This document shows, in pieces, positions 21,870 to 30,338 of a DNA stretch of 42,463 bases. Position 1 is the stretch's first letter. Each line of letters begins with the position of its first letter. The notes under the pieces were generated by a model. That model worked only from the letters and a program-made list of their open reading frames with translations, searched no databases and was not told the origin of the DNA. Source of the DNA: DAOTTX01 sp034437515 (lineage in GTDB: Bacteria; Chloroflexota; Anaerolineae; Aggregatilineales; Phototrophicaceae); contig DAOTTX010000253.1 of the NCBI GenBank assembly GCA_034437515.1, positions 1 through 42,463 on the forward strand. Reading direction: 5' to 3'. Both the position numbers and the translations under genes were made by a program.

Positions 21870-22156
21870 GTGTAGCAAAAGCGTCTCTCGATAAGATACC
21901 ATCGCTCATGTAATTCTGGTTTTGACGATCATTCTGATGCAACTCATCCCGTAGCCTGACCGCCCCACGCGGGAGCAAATGCTTTACGATCGCGTTGAAG
22001 ATCGACAACTTTAACTGCAACCACCAAGCAAAAGTTGTATGATAAGTTGAAACCTTGCGGGGACAGATGGCGTACACATCGTGGGACGTCCTATGCCCCG
22101 GTCACGGGTGGCGGATGCAAAATTTCTATTCTTTAAGGTTTCAGGAGAAACGATCA

Positions 22157-22858
22157 TTGATCCCACTCAAAGCATTACGTGAGACGGAAGACATCCCTTA
22201 CGTCACCTACGGCTTAATCGCACTGAATATCATGGTGTTCCTGTGGCAGTTGACGCTCAACGACCAACAACTGGCACAGGCGTATATGTCGGCGGGGGTT
22301 GTCCCCTGCCAGATCACGCAGAACTGGCTGTCGGTCAATACCATTGTCGATTTCACGACGAGCATGTTCATGCACGGCGGTTGGCTGCACCTGATCTTCA
22401 ACATGATCTTCCTGGCGGTCTTCGCGCCCAACGTCGAGGATTACATGGGCAAGGGCGGCTTTTTGCTGTTCTATATGGTGGCAGGGTTCGCGGCGAGCCT
22501 GCTGCATACGATGGTCAACTGGAACGTGTGCCTCCCCGCGATCGGAGCCAGCGGTGCGATTTACGGGATCATGGGCGCGTTCTTCCTGGTGTTCCCGGCA
22601 GTGAAGATTAGCGTAGTAGCATTCTTTTTCCGTATTCCCGTTGGCCTCACCAACACACAGGCCTTTTACATGCTGCTCTACTTCTTCGTGCTCGACCTGT
22701 TCAACGGGCTGGCCTCGCTCGGTGTGGATACGGTCACGATTGGCGGGGTCGCGGTATGGGCGCACATCGGCGGGTTCATCGCCGGGTTGCTGATCGCCTT
22801 CGGTGTGTTGATCTTCAAACCCGCGCCGAAAGTCGATCCACTGGCCTACATGGATTGA
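22157..22858 (+). CDS. rhomboid-family intramembrane serine protease
   Basis: Polytopic membrane protein of 233 aa with six to seven helices. The catalytic serine is in GASGAIYGIMG and the catalytic histidine is in WAHIGGFIAGLL. The loop-1 motif MHGGWLHLIFNMIFL is characteristic. It would cleave transmembrane helices of membrane substrates. I chose the TTG at 22157, which has AGGAGA 9 nt upstream and starts just before the usual rhomboid N-terminus (PLKALRETEDIPYVT). A longer reading from 22055 lacks a ribosome-binding site and adds unrelated residues. Substrates unknown. Confidence 0.9.
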   Translation: MIPLKALRETEDIPYVTYGLIALNIMVFLWQLTLNDQQLAQAYMSAGVVPCQITQNWLSVNTIVDFTTSMFMHGGWLHLIFNMIFLAVFAPNVEDYMGKGGFLLFYMVAGFAASLLHTMVNWNVCLPAIGASGAIYGIMGAFFLVFPAVKISVVAFFFRIPVGLTNTQAFYMLLYFFVLDLFNGLASLGVDTVTIGGVAVWAHIGGFIAGLLIAFGVLIFKPAPKVDPLAYMD

Positions 22859-22907
22859 TGTGACAGACTTACGGCTAGAACGGAAATGAATGTCCTTGCT
22901 TTTTGAG

Positions 22908-23008
22908 TCCTCACCCCTACTCACTCCGCTCGTTTTCCCTTCTCCGACATGTTGGAGAGGAGAGGGAGAACGCCGACCACAGGTCGAGTCGTTCGGAAGG
23001 GGTGAGGA
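22908..23008. repeat. complex intergenic palindromic repeat
   Basis: Outer arms TCCTCACCCCT (22908-22918) and AGGGGTGAGGA (22998-23008) enclose an inner hairpin TCTCC-GACATGTT-GGAGA. Shared blocks with the metX hairpin at 18015-18065 are CCTCACCCCTA, AGGTCGA, GTTCG and AAGGGGTGAGG, so both belong to one repeat family; this copy is longer in the middle. Confidence 0.6.
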
Positions 23009-23092
23009 TAAGTCTTATCTGCGTGCTTTGAATGCACGGAATCGTTACCCGTCATCGTCAGGATAGCGGGCGGTTCAATATTCTAATTCCCA

Positions 23093-23122
23093 TTAGATTT
23101 TCCACCGGGAAATAGATACAAT
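23093..23122 (+). promoter_or_regulatory. candidate etfBA promoter
   Basis: TTAGAT (23093-23098), 18-nt spacer, TACAAT (23117-23122). The -10 matches 5/6 and the -35 is weak. Predicted start near 23129, 40 nt before the etfB start codon. Confidence 0.42.
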
Positions 23123-23168
23123 ATCGCCAGTGAAAAATTAAACTTATGAACTTAGGGAGGTCTTAACC

Positions 23169-23948
23169 TTGCACGCTGTTGTCTTTACACGCAGCACACC
23201 GGATACCGCTGCCAAAGTGGAAGTGGACGATGCCGGTAACGTGACCTGGGGTGATGCTGCACCTGTCGTCAACCCCTGGGATGAATATGCCTTAGAAGAA
23301 GCCATTTCACAGGCCAAAAGTGCCGGTGGGGATTCTAGCGTCATCGCCATCGGGCCGGAGATGCACACCGACGCGCTTAAGCACAGCCTCGCCATGGGAT
23401 TGAAAAACGCCATCCGTGTGGATGACGACGCCCTCGATGCGACTGACAGCCTCGCTTACGCGACCGTCGCCGCTGCTGCCGTCAACAAAATCGGTGATGT
23501 TGATCTGGTGATTTTCGGCAAAGAAAGTGTCGATGTCGGCACCGACCAGCACACCTACATGACCGCTCGTAAGCTCGGCTGGACGATGTTGAGCTACGTC
23601 TCGCAGATCCTCGAAATCGACTACGACGCCCAGACCATCAAGGTCGAGAAGATGCTCGAACAGGGTAAGCAAATCGTCACCAGCAAGCTCCCCGCCGTCA
23701 TCAGTGTGATGAAGGACATTAACGAACCGCGCTACCCGTCCTTTATCGGCATCCGCAAAGCGGGTAAGGCCACCATCCCGGTCTGGTCACTCGAAGACCT
23801 GGGGGTCGAAGTCCCGGCGAGAAAGACCGAGTTCAAAGGCTTCTACAACACGCCTAGCAAAGAGGTCGAGGTCGAGATGCTGGAAGGCGAACCCGCCGAA
23901 CAAGCCGCGAAACTGGTCGATAGACTGCTTGAGGAGAAGGTACTATGA
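23169..23948 (+). CDS. etfB: electron transfer flavoprotein beta subunit
   Basis: Small subunit (259 aa) of the FAD/AMP heterodimer that carries electrons from acyl-CoA dehydrogenases to the membrane quinone pool. Family features are VNPWDEYALEEAI near the N-terminus, the VDLVIFGKESVDVGTDQ region and LPAVISVMKDINEPRYPSF. The start is TTG at 23169 with GGGAGG 8 nt upstream; no ATG fits the family N-terminus. It is coupled to etfA by a 4-bp ATGA overlap. The acyl-CoA dehydrogenase at 12.2-13.4 kb is a candidate partner. Confidence 0.95.
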   Translation: MHAVVFTRSTPDTAAKVEVDDAGNVTWGDAAPVVNPWDEYALEEAISQAKSAGGDSSVIAIGPEMHTDALKHSLAMGLKNAIRVDDDALDATDSLAYATVAAAAVNKIGDVDLVIFGKESVDVGTDQHTYMTARKLGWTMLSYVSQILEIDYDAQTIKVEKMLEQGKQIVTSKLPAVISVMKDINEPRYPSFIGIRKAGKATIPVWSLEDLGVEVPARKTEFKGFYNTPSKEVEVEMLEGEPAEQAAKLVDRLLEEKVL

Positions 23949-24982
23949 GCGCCGTATTCGTCTGGATTGAAACATTCGAGAACGAAGCCAACTCCACCAG
24001 TTGGGAAGCCCTCGGTGCCGGGCGTACCCTCGCCGATGGCATGGGTGTCCCGCTGACCGCGCTGATCTTCGGTGAAGGTGCAAGCGCCATCGCGGAACAG
24101 GCCGCGCACTACGGCGCAGATCAGGCGCTGGTCTGCGAAGACGCCACGCTGACCGATTTCCGGCTGGAACCTTACGCCGCGCTGCTCACCAAGCTGGTGC
24201 AGGAACACAGCCCTAAAGTTATGCTGGCAGTGGGCACCAACCGCGCCCGTGAACTGCTGGCGGCCTCGGCTGCGGATACCGACTCCGGCATGATTACCGA
24301 GGCGACCGAACTCGAACTCGACGGCGATACCGTCACCGTGACACGCCCGGTTTACGCCGGGAAGGTCCTTAGCACCGCCGCTGGCACCGGCGATGGCACG
24401 CTGTTCCTGACCATTCGCGGGCGGGCGTTCAAGCCGAACGACATAGACGAGAGCGCCAGCGCGGACGTCACCACAGTTGAACCCGCACTCAGCGAAGACG
24501 AGATCACCAGCAAGGTCGAGGGCTTTGAAGAGGAAGTCGGCACGGTCAACCTGACGGACGCCGCGATCATCGTCTCCGGCGGGCGTGGGGTCGCCAACAA
24601 TCCTAAAGACGCCCCCGGTGACGCCGAAGACGCCACCGTCTGGAAGGCGCAGGACGGCTTCGAGAACACAGTCAAGCCGCTGGCGGATACGCTGGGCGGT
24701 GCCGTCGGTGCCAGCCGCGCCGCCGTTGATGCGGGCTACATCCCGTATATGCACCAGGTCGGGCAGACCGGCAAGACCGTCTCGCCGGATCTGTACGTGG
24801 CACTGGCGATTTCCGGCGCGATCCAGCATCAAGCCGGGATGCGTACCAGCAAGGTGATCGTCGCGGTCAACAAAGACCCGGAAGCGCCGATCTTCAAACT
24901 GGCGAGTTACGGCATCGTCGGGGATATTTACAACGTCATCCCCGCCTTGACCGAGGAACTGAAAAAGCGCCTCGGTAAGTAA
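23945..24982 (+). CDS. etfA: electron transfer flavoprotein alpha subunit
   Basis: Large subunit of ETF, 345 aa. The C-terminal FAD domain is conserved: ISGAIQHQAGMRTSK, VAVNKDPEAPIFKLASYGIVGD, plus the QVGQTGKTVSPDLYV segment. The N-terminal part is the ETF alpha/beta-type fold. The ATG overlaps the etfB stop. An intrinsic terminator follows 18 bp downstream, so etfBA is a two-gene unit. Confidence 0.95.
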   Translation: MSAVFVWIETFENEANSTSWEALGAGRTLADGMGVPLTALIFGEGASAIAEQAAHYGADQALVCEDATLTDFRLEPYAALLTKLVQEHSPKVMLAVGTNRARELLAASAADTDSGMITEATELELDGDTVTVTRPVYAGKVLSTAAGTGDGTLFLTIRGRAFKPNDIDESASADVTTVEPALSEDEITSKVEGFEEEVGTVNLTDAAIIVSGGRGVANNPKDAPGDAEDATVWKAQDGFENTVKPLADTLGGAVGASRAAVDAGYIPYMHQVGQTGKTVSPDLYVALAISGAIQHQAGMRTSKVIVAVNKDPEAPIFKLASYGIVGDIYNVIPALTEELKKRLGK

Positions 24983-24999
24983 TTTCCCCATTCACCCCC

Positions 25000-25034
25000 A
25001 GGGCGGTACAATAACAGTACCGTCCTGTTTCTTA
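25000..25034 (+). terminator. terminator of etfBA
   Basis: AGGGCGGTAC (25000-25009), loop AATAACA, GTACCGTCCT (25017-25026): 10 bp with one G-U wobble, followed by GTTTCTT. Confidence 0.8.
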
Positions 25035-25058
25035 CCTATTAAAGAGCCTTACTGTAAA

Positions 25059-26708
25059 ATGATGAAACGTTTTTTCTCCTCCGAGAACGAACCACCGCAG
25101 AAACGGCCAGACCTCAATATCGACATTACCAGCTTGATGTGGCTCGGCGACCGTCCAGAACCCCTGCCGGAAAAATCCGAACGCTGGCAGCAAGACCTCG
25201 GCCTGAGCGAACTCGCACTCGCCATGAGCTACGACCGCCGTTACAAGAACTTCGTGCAGCAGACGCTCGTCGCGCTGGTCAGTGACCCGGCGGTGATCCG
25301 CTGGCGGCAGGCCGTGCTACAGGACTTTCTCGACCATCCCAAACTCGTCCGCGCGGTTGAGGAATTGCTGCCCTCGCTGGCCAGCCTGAGCCAGAACTCC
25401 GCGCTGCTCGGCAAACGGGAGCGCAGCCCACTCGCCCAGACCTCCGAGCGTCTGGCAGAACTCGAAATCTACATCGACGCGATTGAGGCCATCCACAAAG
25501 CACTGACGACCACGGCTGTGCAATCCACCGCGCTGCAAACATTAGCGGCGAACATGCGCACCCTGCTCGATGATGAGGACTTCGACGCGCTCAAACGTCA
25601 ACTGCCGGCGATGCGCCGCCCGTTAGAGCGCGTCACCAGCCTGACCGTCGGCATCAACCTGGATACACAACTGCGGCCTGTCTCCGCTGTGTTAATGGCG
25701 GTCAACGATTATCAACTCGGTGGGACGACATCGTTTATCGACCGGGTCATCGGCCCGGCTCATGATGGTGTGGGTGAGCGCGGGGTCGCGCCGTTGAACT
25801 ATCTGCCTAAAGACCCGGAACTACGACCGTATGAACCGTTCTTCCAGGATCTCGAAAAGTTGATGATGCACGTCGCTAAACCAGTCGCCCAGGAACTCGC
25901 CCGCTACACCCGCATCAGCAGTCATCCACTGGTCAACCTGGAATTTGAACTCGGCTTCTACCTGAGCGCGGTCAAGCTCATGAATAAGCTGCAAGAGCAA
26001 GGGATCACCACCTGCCGCCCGGATGTGGTGCCAGAGGCGCGGGTGACGCAGATCGACCAATTGGTAAACGTCTCCCTCGCCCTGAACGAGAAAACCACCG
26101 TCCCCAGTGATGCTGCCTTCAACCACGAAGGCCGCATCGCCATCCTGACCGGGCCAAACAGCGGCGGCAAGACGACCTATCTCCAGGCGGTTGGGCTGGC
26201 GCAGGTCTTGTTTCAAGCGGGGATTTTTATTCCAGCGGTGGCGGCGCAGATCAGCCCGGTGGGGTCGCTGTTGACGCACTTCCCCCGCCTGGAAACGCGC
26301 CAGCAAGGGCGGCTCGCGGAGGAAGCGGAGCGCCTGAGGATGTTGTTCCAGCGAGTGAAACCGCATAGCCTGGTTTTACTCAACGAGACCTTTTCCAGCA
26401 CATCATCCAGCGAGGCCAACTATCTCGCGCAGGATATGCTGTGTGGTCTGCGGGTGATTGGTTGCCGCGCGATCTTCGCCACCCACCTGAGCGAACTGGT
26501 TGACGACATCCCGACCATGCACGAAACGGTCGAAGGCGAAAGCGAGATTTTCAGCCTGGTAGCGGGGGTCAAGTTGAGCGAAAGCGGTGAGGCCATCCGC
26601 ACATTTGAGATCACACGCGGCGAACCACTCGGACGCAGTTACGCCCGTGAAATCGCGGAAAAGCACGGAATCAGTCTGGCACAGATTCTCGCCGCGCAGG
26701 AAGAATAA
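25059..26708 (+). CDS. MutS-like ATPase (MutS domain III/V protein)
   Basis: Protein of 549 aa with a MutS-type clamp/lever region followed by a MutS ATPase domain. Walker A is LTGPNSGGKTTYLQ at about residue 365, Walker B is LVLLNETFSSTS at about residue 438, and FATHLSEL follows. It lacks the N-terminal mismatch-recognition domain of MutS and the C-terminal Smr nuclease domain of MutS2, so it is not a standard repair protein. Homologues of this short architecture have unknown substrates; a role in recombination or DNA-junction handling is conceivable. It is followed by a convergent gene only 5 bp away. Confidence 0.88.
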   Translation: MMKRFFSSENEPPQKRPDLNIDITSLMWLGDRPEPLPEKSERWQQDLGLSELALAMSYDRRYKNFVQQTLVALVSDPAVIRWRQAVLQDFLDHPKLVRAVEELLPSLASLSQNSALLGKRERSPLAQTSERLAELEIYIDAIEAIHKALTTTAVQSTALQTLAANMRTLLDDEDFDALKRQLPAMRRPLERVTSLTVGINLDTQLRPVSAVLMAVNDYQLGGTTSFIDRVIGPAHDGVGERGVAPLNYLPKDPELRPYEPFFQDLEKLMMHVAKPVAQELARYTRISSHPLVNLEFELGFYLSAVKLMNKLQEQGITTCRPDVVPEARVTQIDQLVNVSLALNEKTTVPSDAAFNHEGRIAILTGPNSGGKTTYLQAVGLAQVLFQAGIFIPAVAAQISPVGSLLTHFPRLETRQQGRLAEEAERLRMLFQRVKPHSLVLLNETFSSTSSSEANYLAQDMLCGLRVIGCRAIFATHLSELVDDIPTMHETVEGESEIFSLVAGVKLSESGEAIRTFEITRGEPLGRSYAREIAEKHGISLAQILAAQEE

Positions 26709-26713
26709 ACCCT

Positions 26714-27772
26714 CTACGACTGTAGATAACGCTTCACCTGCCCGGCGATGTACTGCGCATCCGCGCCGACACCGCGCAACGTCGCCGAAGCGGGTGTGCG
26801 CTGCCCAAAAATGCCCATGTAATACAAGCCATCGACCGCCGTGCTGACGCCGCCGCGTTCCAGTGGGCGGTTGTCGTCGCCCAGCGCGCCCAACGACCGC
26901 AAAAACGGTACGTTATCCGGGCGGAAGCCGGTCGCAAACAACACGGTATCCACCCGTTCGCGTTCGCCATCCGCCCATTGCACACCATCGGGCGTAAAAG
27001 CGGTGAACATCGGGCGGGTGTCGGGTTGCCCGGCCTCAATCGCCCGGCGATAGGTGCCGTCGTCGATGACTCGCACGGTGTCCTTGAGGTCGAAGAAATA
27101 CCCCAACGGAATCATGTCAAAGCCGGTATCGTGGATCCAGAAGAAGATACTTTTACCCAGAATGTATTTCGGCAGCCATTTGATCTCATGGCGCACGGCG
27201 AGGGTGACATCAGCGACGGTCGCCAGTTCACAGCCGATTTGCACGGCGGAGTTGCGCGAGCCGACCACGACAATCCGCTGCCCGGCGAACGGTTGCTTGT
27301 GCTGGTATTGGTATGAATGCATCACACAACCGTTATAAAGTTCTTGAGCGGGTAACGCGGGCACATAAGGCTTATTGAACGGCCCCGCCGCGACGACCAA
27401 CACCCGCCCGTACAGAGTGCGTCCCCGTTCATCTTCCACGCAGAACGCACCATCCCGCCGCGTGACCGTCTGTACACGGAAGTCACCAGTAAACGGCATG
27501 TCGAAGTGGGCGGCATAGTCCCGCAAATAGCGAACCACATCTTCACGACCGGGATAATGCGCGTGGTCACCGGGGAACGACATCCCCGGCAGTTGAGAAT
27601 ACTTCGCCGGGGAAAACACCCGCAGGCTGTCCCAATAATCTTGCCAGGAGCCGCCCACGTCGGCATGTGCATCCACGAGATGAAAAGAAATTCCGACGCG
27701 TTGCAACTCGTAGCCGGTCGCCAAACCGGACTGCCCCGCACCGATGATAATCACATCTTCAAAATCAGACAT
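26714..27772 (-). CDS. flavin-containing monooxygenase-like FAD/NAD(P) oxidoreductase
   Basis: Protein of 352 aa similar to CzcO/TrkA-type FAD-dependent oxidoreductases. The FAD-binding GxGxxG is in IIIGAGQSGLATGYELQ at the N-terminus, and the NAD(P)-binding fold is VVVGSRNSAVQIGCELA in the middle. ATGFRPDN marks the FMO-type C-terminal fingerprint. It would use NAD(P)H and O2 to oxygenate a small substrate; the substrate is unknown. Divergent from the response-regulator gene. Confidence 0.9.
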   Translation of the reverse strand: MSDFEDVIIIGAGQSGLATGYELQRVGISFHLVDAHADVGGSWQDYWDSLRVFSPAKYSQLPGMSFPGDHAHYPGREDVVRYLRDYAAHFDMPFTGDFRVQTVTRRDGAFCVEDERGRTLYGRVLVVAAGPFNKPYVPALPAQELYNGCVMHSYQYQHKQPFAGQRIVVVGSRNSAVQIGCELATVADVTLAVRHEIKWLPKYILGKSIFFWIHDTGFDMIPLGYFFDLKDTVRVIDDGTYRRAIEAGQPDTRPMFTAFTPDGVQWADGERERVDTVLFATGFRPDNVPFLRSLGALGDDNRPLERGGVSTAVDGLYYMGIFGQRTPASATLRGVGADAQYIAGQVKRYLQS

Positions 27773-27889
27773 TGCAAACTCTACATCATGTTACGATAAA
27801 TCCACATAGAGCATAGACACGCAAGATGAGAAATATTGTAAGATGGTCTTGCATGGCTGATGAGAATATGGGCAAGAATTAGGGGAAAC

Positions 27890-28267
27890 ATGATGGCACC
27901 TTTGATCCTCGTTATTGACGACGAATGGCTAAACCGTGAGTTATTTGAAGGCATTTTTGACGCTAACAACCTGCGCTCAATCATGGCTGCGGACGGCAAA
28001 ACAGGCATTTACTCAGCGCAAGAGCACCAACCGGATTTGATCCTCGTGGATGTGCGGATGCCGATGATGAACGGCTACGAGGTCTGCCAGCAGCTTAAAA
28101 CGGATGCTCGCACCGCCCAAATCCCGGTCGCGCTCATCAGCGGGTTGGAAAACACAAGTACGGAACGAGCGAAGGCCAGCGCGGTAGGCGCGGTAGACCT
28201 CATCCCACGCGGTCTACCAATTGACAAGTTTATCGAGCGCATCCGCCCCTTCTTACCTGACGATTAG
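27890..28267 (+). CDS. orphan single-domain response regulator, Lys-to-Arg variant
   Basis: Stand-alone receiver domain of 125 aa with no output domain. Acidic pocket D10/D11 (VIDDEW), phospho-acceptor D54 (LILVDVRMP) and switch Ser84 (ALISG) are present. The invariant lysine of the beta-5 loop is replaced by Arg107 (DLIPRGLP), which may slow phosphorylation or dephosphorylation. Start is one of tandem ATGs at 27890/27893; the second has the better spacing to AGGGG. No histidine kinase is nearby. Confidence 0.88.
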   Translation: MMAPLILVIDDEWLNRELFEGIFDANNLRSIMAADGKTGIYSAQEHQPDLILVDVRMPMMNGYEVCQQLKTDARTAQIPVALISGLENTSTERAKASAVGAVDLIPRGLPIDKFIERIRPFLPDD

Positions 28268-28337
28268 CCAACGCAACTGGTCAGCGATACGGTTTGTCGC
28301 TATGCTATGTCCTCAGTGATGGTACGCAGAGGATATT

Positions 28338-29003
28338 ATGGGCTTCGGCAGACCCCCAACACGCGGACGCAGACCAGCGCCGAACCGGTCAGGCCCACCA
28401 GCATGGTTGGTTTTCCTATTGGGGATCGCGTTGGTATTCGGCATTTATTACCTGTGGAATGGCATCGCTAACTTTTTACGGTCAGGCGGATTACCGATCA
28501 GCCAGGCGACCGACCAGGCCGAGGTCATCGACACCGCGACCGCCGTCCGGCAGGCGACCCAGGCGCGTGCCGAGGCACGTACACCGCTGCCGTCCTCGAC
28601 CCCGCTGCCGGAATGCCAGGATTTCGTGGTGATCGTCCCGTCCGGTGTGCTGCGAGAAGCGCCTAATACCAATTCACTGCCGCTGGACTCAATCTCCGAA
28701 GGGGAAATCGTCTGTGTGTTGGAACGTGCCGCGCCGGAAAGTGTGTGGTATCTGCTGGATGCCAACCCGGTCACCCGTCGCATTGATGAAGGCTTCATGC
28801 GCGAAGACATCATCCGGGCGTTGAACCCGACGCCCACACCCAGCACGACCTTTACACCGGCACCGACGGTCACGCCTGCGCCCACGTTGACGCCGACCAT
28901 CTCACCGACGCCAGTGCCGACCGACACCCCCGACCCCAACGCCAGCGACACCCCCACACCGACGTATACACCGTCATACACACCAGCATTCCAAAGCCTT
29001 TAG
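28338..29003 (+). CDS. membrane-anchored SH3-like protein with Pro/Thr-rich tail
   Basis: Protein of 221 aa. A basic Pro-rich N-terminus (GRPPTRGRRPAPNRSGPP) precedes one transmembrane helix (AWLVFLLGIALVFGIYYLW). An alpha-helical linker follows, then a domain of about 75 aa with SH3-like character (GVLREAPNTNSLPLDSISEGEIVCVLE). The last about 55 residues are almost entirely Pro/Thr/Ser/Ala repeats (for example TPTPSTTFTPAPTVTPAP). Such stalks are common in secreted Chloroflexota proteins. Probably an envelope protein; no function can be named. Confidence 0.8.
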   Translation: MGFGRPPTRGRRPAPNRSGPPAWLVFLLGIALVFGIYYLWNGIANFLRSGGLPISQATDQAEVIDTATAVRQATQARAEARTPLPSSTPLPECQDFVVIVPSGVLREAPNTNSLPLDSISEGEIVCVLERAAPESVWYLLDANPVTRRIDEGFMREDIIRALNPTPTPSTTFTPAPTVTPAPTLTPTISPTPVPTDTPDPNASDTPTPTYTPSYTPAFQSL

Positions 29004-29071
29004 CTCTGTTGTACATGCTTCGACTTGGGCATAGAATAGAGAGCTAAGTAACCACAAAAGGGGGAATGCTT

Positions 29072-30331
29072 ATGTTTGATACGGCAATTATCGAAGTTGT
29101 GATTGGTCTGGTACTGGTGTTCAGTCTGGTCGCCATTCTCGTCACACAGATCAACTCTCTCATCACCATGTTTTTAAACCTGCGTGCGCGTGAACTCAAA
29201 GCGGGCATCGCGGAGATGATTACCGACCCGGAAATGCGGGCGAAGATCCTGGCACATCCGATCATCGGCATGGTGCAGACGACCGTCTCCGAACGGGCGC
29301 AACTTACCGAGACAGAGGCGGAGAACATCGCCGACATCGAAGAGACACGGACGAATTACGTCGCCCCGCAGACCTTCGTCGAAGCCCTGATTAGCATCCT
29401 CATGACCCAATCGGATAGTGATCTGTTCATGCCGCTGCAGAAGGCCGTGCGCTATCTAGATAACAGCGTGGAAAAATCTCAACTGCGTGAGCTGGTAAGG
29501 CATGTACGTGCTAACTTCTCCGAGGAAAACATCCGGCAGATTTACGACATCGCCGCCCGCCTGTCAGATGAGAAAGAACGCCAGCATTTGATCGACGCCT
29601 TGCAAGAAGTCGAAATATCTATCGAGCGGTTGTACTTCAAAAGCAATGAGATGCTGCCACTCATGGACGGCATCTATCGCATCTCGGATCGTTCCTTCCA
29701 GACCGCGCTGGAAGCGATCATCAAGACAGCCAAAACCTTCGACGAGGCTCGCGGACGGCTGGAAACATGGTACGACGATCATATGCAGCGCGTCAGCGAG
29801 AGCTTCAGCCGGCGCATGGGGCGGATTTCGTTAGGAGTCGCGCTGACTATCGCCGTGATTTTCAACGTCGATGCCCTGTTCATCGCCAGCACGCTCTGGC
29901 AGGATGACGAATTACGCGCCGCCGTCGTGCTGGCAGCGGGGAACTTCGAGCCGAATACCACCACGCTGGAGAGTCCGGAAAATACAGAAGCAACGGCCTC
30001 CGAAGACCCGGCAATCACACTGGATGAGATCGACGAGCAAATCGAAGAAGTTGACGATACGATCCAGACCTTACTGAACCTGCAACTGCCCATCGGTTGG
30101 AACTTCACCGAAGTCACCGATGAGATGATCGGACAGGCGCGTCTCTCCGGCCTGTCAGACCCGACGGACAGCACGCGCAATCTGTGGAACTACCTCCCCG
30201 GCAACAGCGACGGCTGGTACTGGTTATGGGTGCAAAAGTTCCTCGGCATCGTCGCGACGACCATCGCCGCCGCGCAGGGTGCGCCGTTCTGGTTTGACCT
30301 GCTCAACCGCCTCTCGTCCAGACGAGACTAG
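29072..30331 (+). CDS. integral membrane protein of unknown function
   Basis: Protein of 419 aa. A helix at the N-terminus (about 5-28) is followed by a long charged cytoplasmic or extracytoplasmic helical region of about 215 aa rich in Glu, Arg and Gln. A second helix lies at about 250-272 (ALTIAVIFNVDALFIAS), then an acidic stretch (EDPAITLDEIDEQIEEVDD), and a C-terminal hydrophobic segment ends in a basic tail. I chose the ATG at 29072; the ATG at 29066 touches the AGGGGA site and is too close. I do not recognise the family. Confidence 0.8.
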   Translation: MFDTAIIEVVIGLVLVFSLVAILVTQINSLITMFLNLRARELKAGIAEMITDPEMRAKILAHPIIGMVQTTVSERAQLTETEAENIADIEETRTNYVAPQTFVEALISILMTQSDSDLFMPLQKAVRYLDNSVEKSQLRELVRHVRANFSEENIRQIYDIAARLSDEKERQHLIDALQEVEISIERLYFKSNEMLPLMDGIYRISDRSFQTALEAIIKTAKTFDEARGRLETWYDDHMQRVSESFSRRMGRISLGVALTIAVIFNVDALFIASTLWQDDELRAAVVLAAGNFEPNTTTLESPENTEATASEDPAITLDEIDEQIEEVDDTIQTLLNLQLPIGWNFTEVTDEMIGQARLSGLSDPTDSTRNLWNYLPGNSDGWYWLWVQKFLGIVATTIAAAQGAPFWFDLLNRLSSRRD

Positions 30332-30338
30332 ACGCGGT

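Larger units (their letters stand above)
21536..22156. other. 620-bp stretch without an intact gene
   Basis: No convincing complete gene. Plus-strand positions about 21536-21785 carry an open frame without a good start that reads DVLLIDIDNLVFSYHG. This recalls the first strand and Asp residues of a NYN/PIN-type nuclease, so it may be the remains of such a gene; the evidence is weak. The frame runs into the MITE-like repeat at 21746. From 21870 to the rhobmoid-type gene at 22157 I see no gene. A minus-strand frame at 21862-22077 has no family resemblance. GC is lower than in the neighbouring genes. Confidence 0.4.

Noticed and set aside
23843..24991. 382-codon open frame antisense to etfA
   Set aside because: Shadow frame; etfB-etfA coupling and FAD motifs establish the plus strand as coding.
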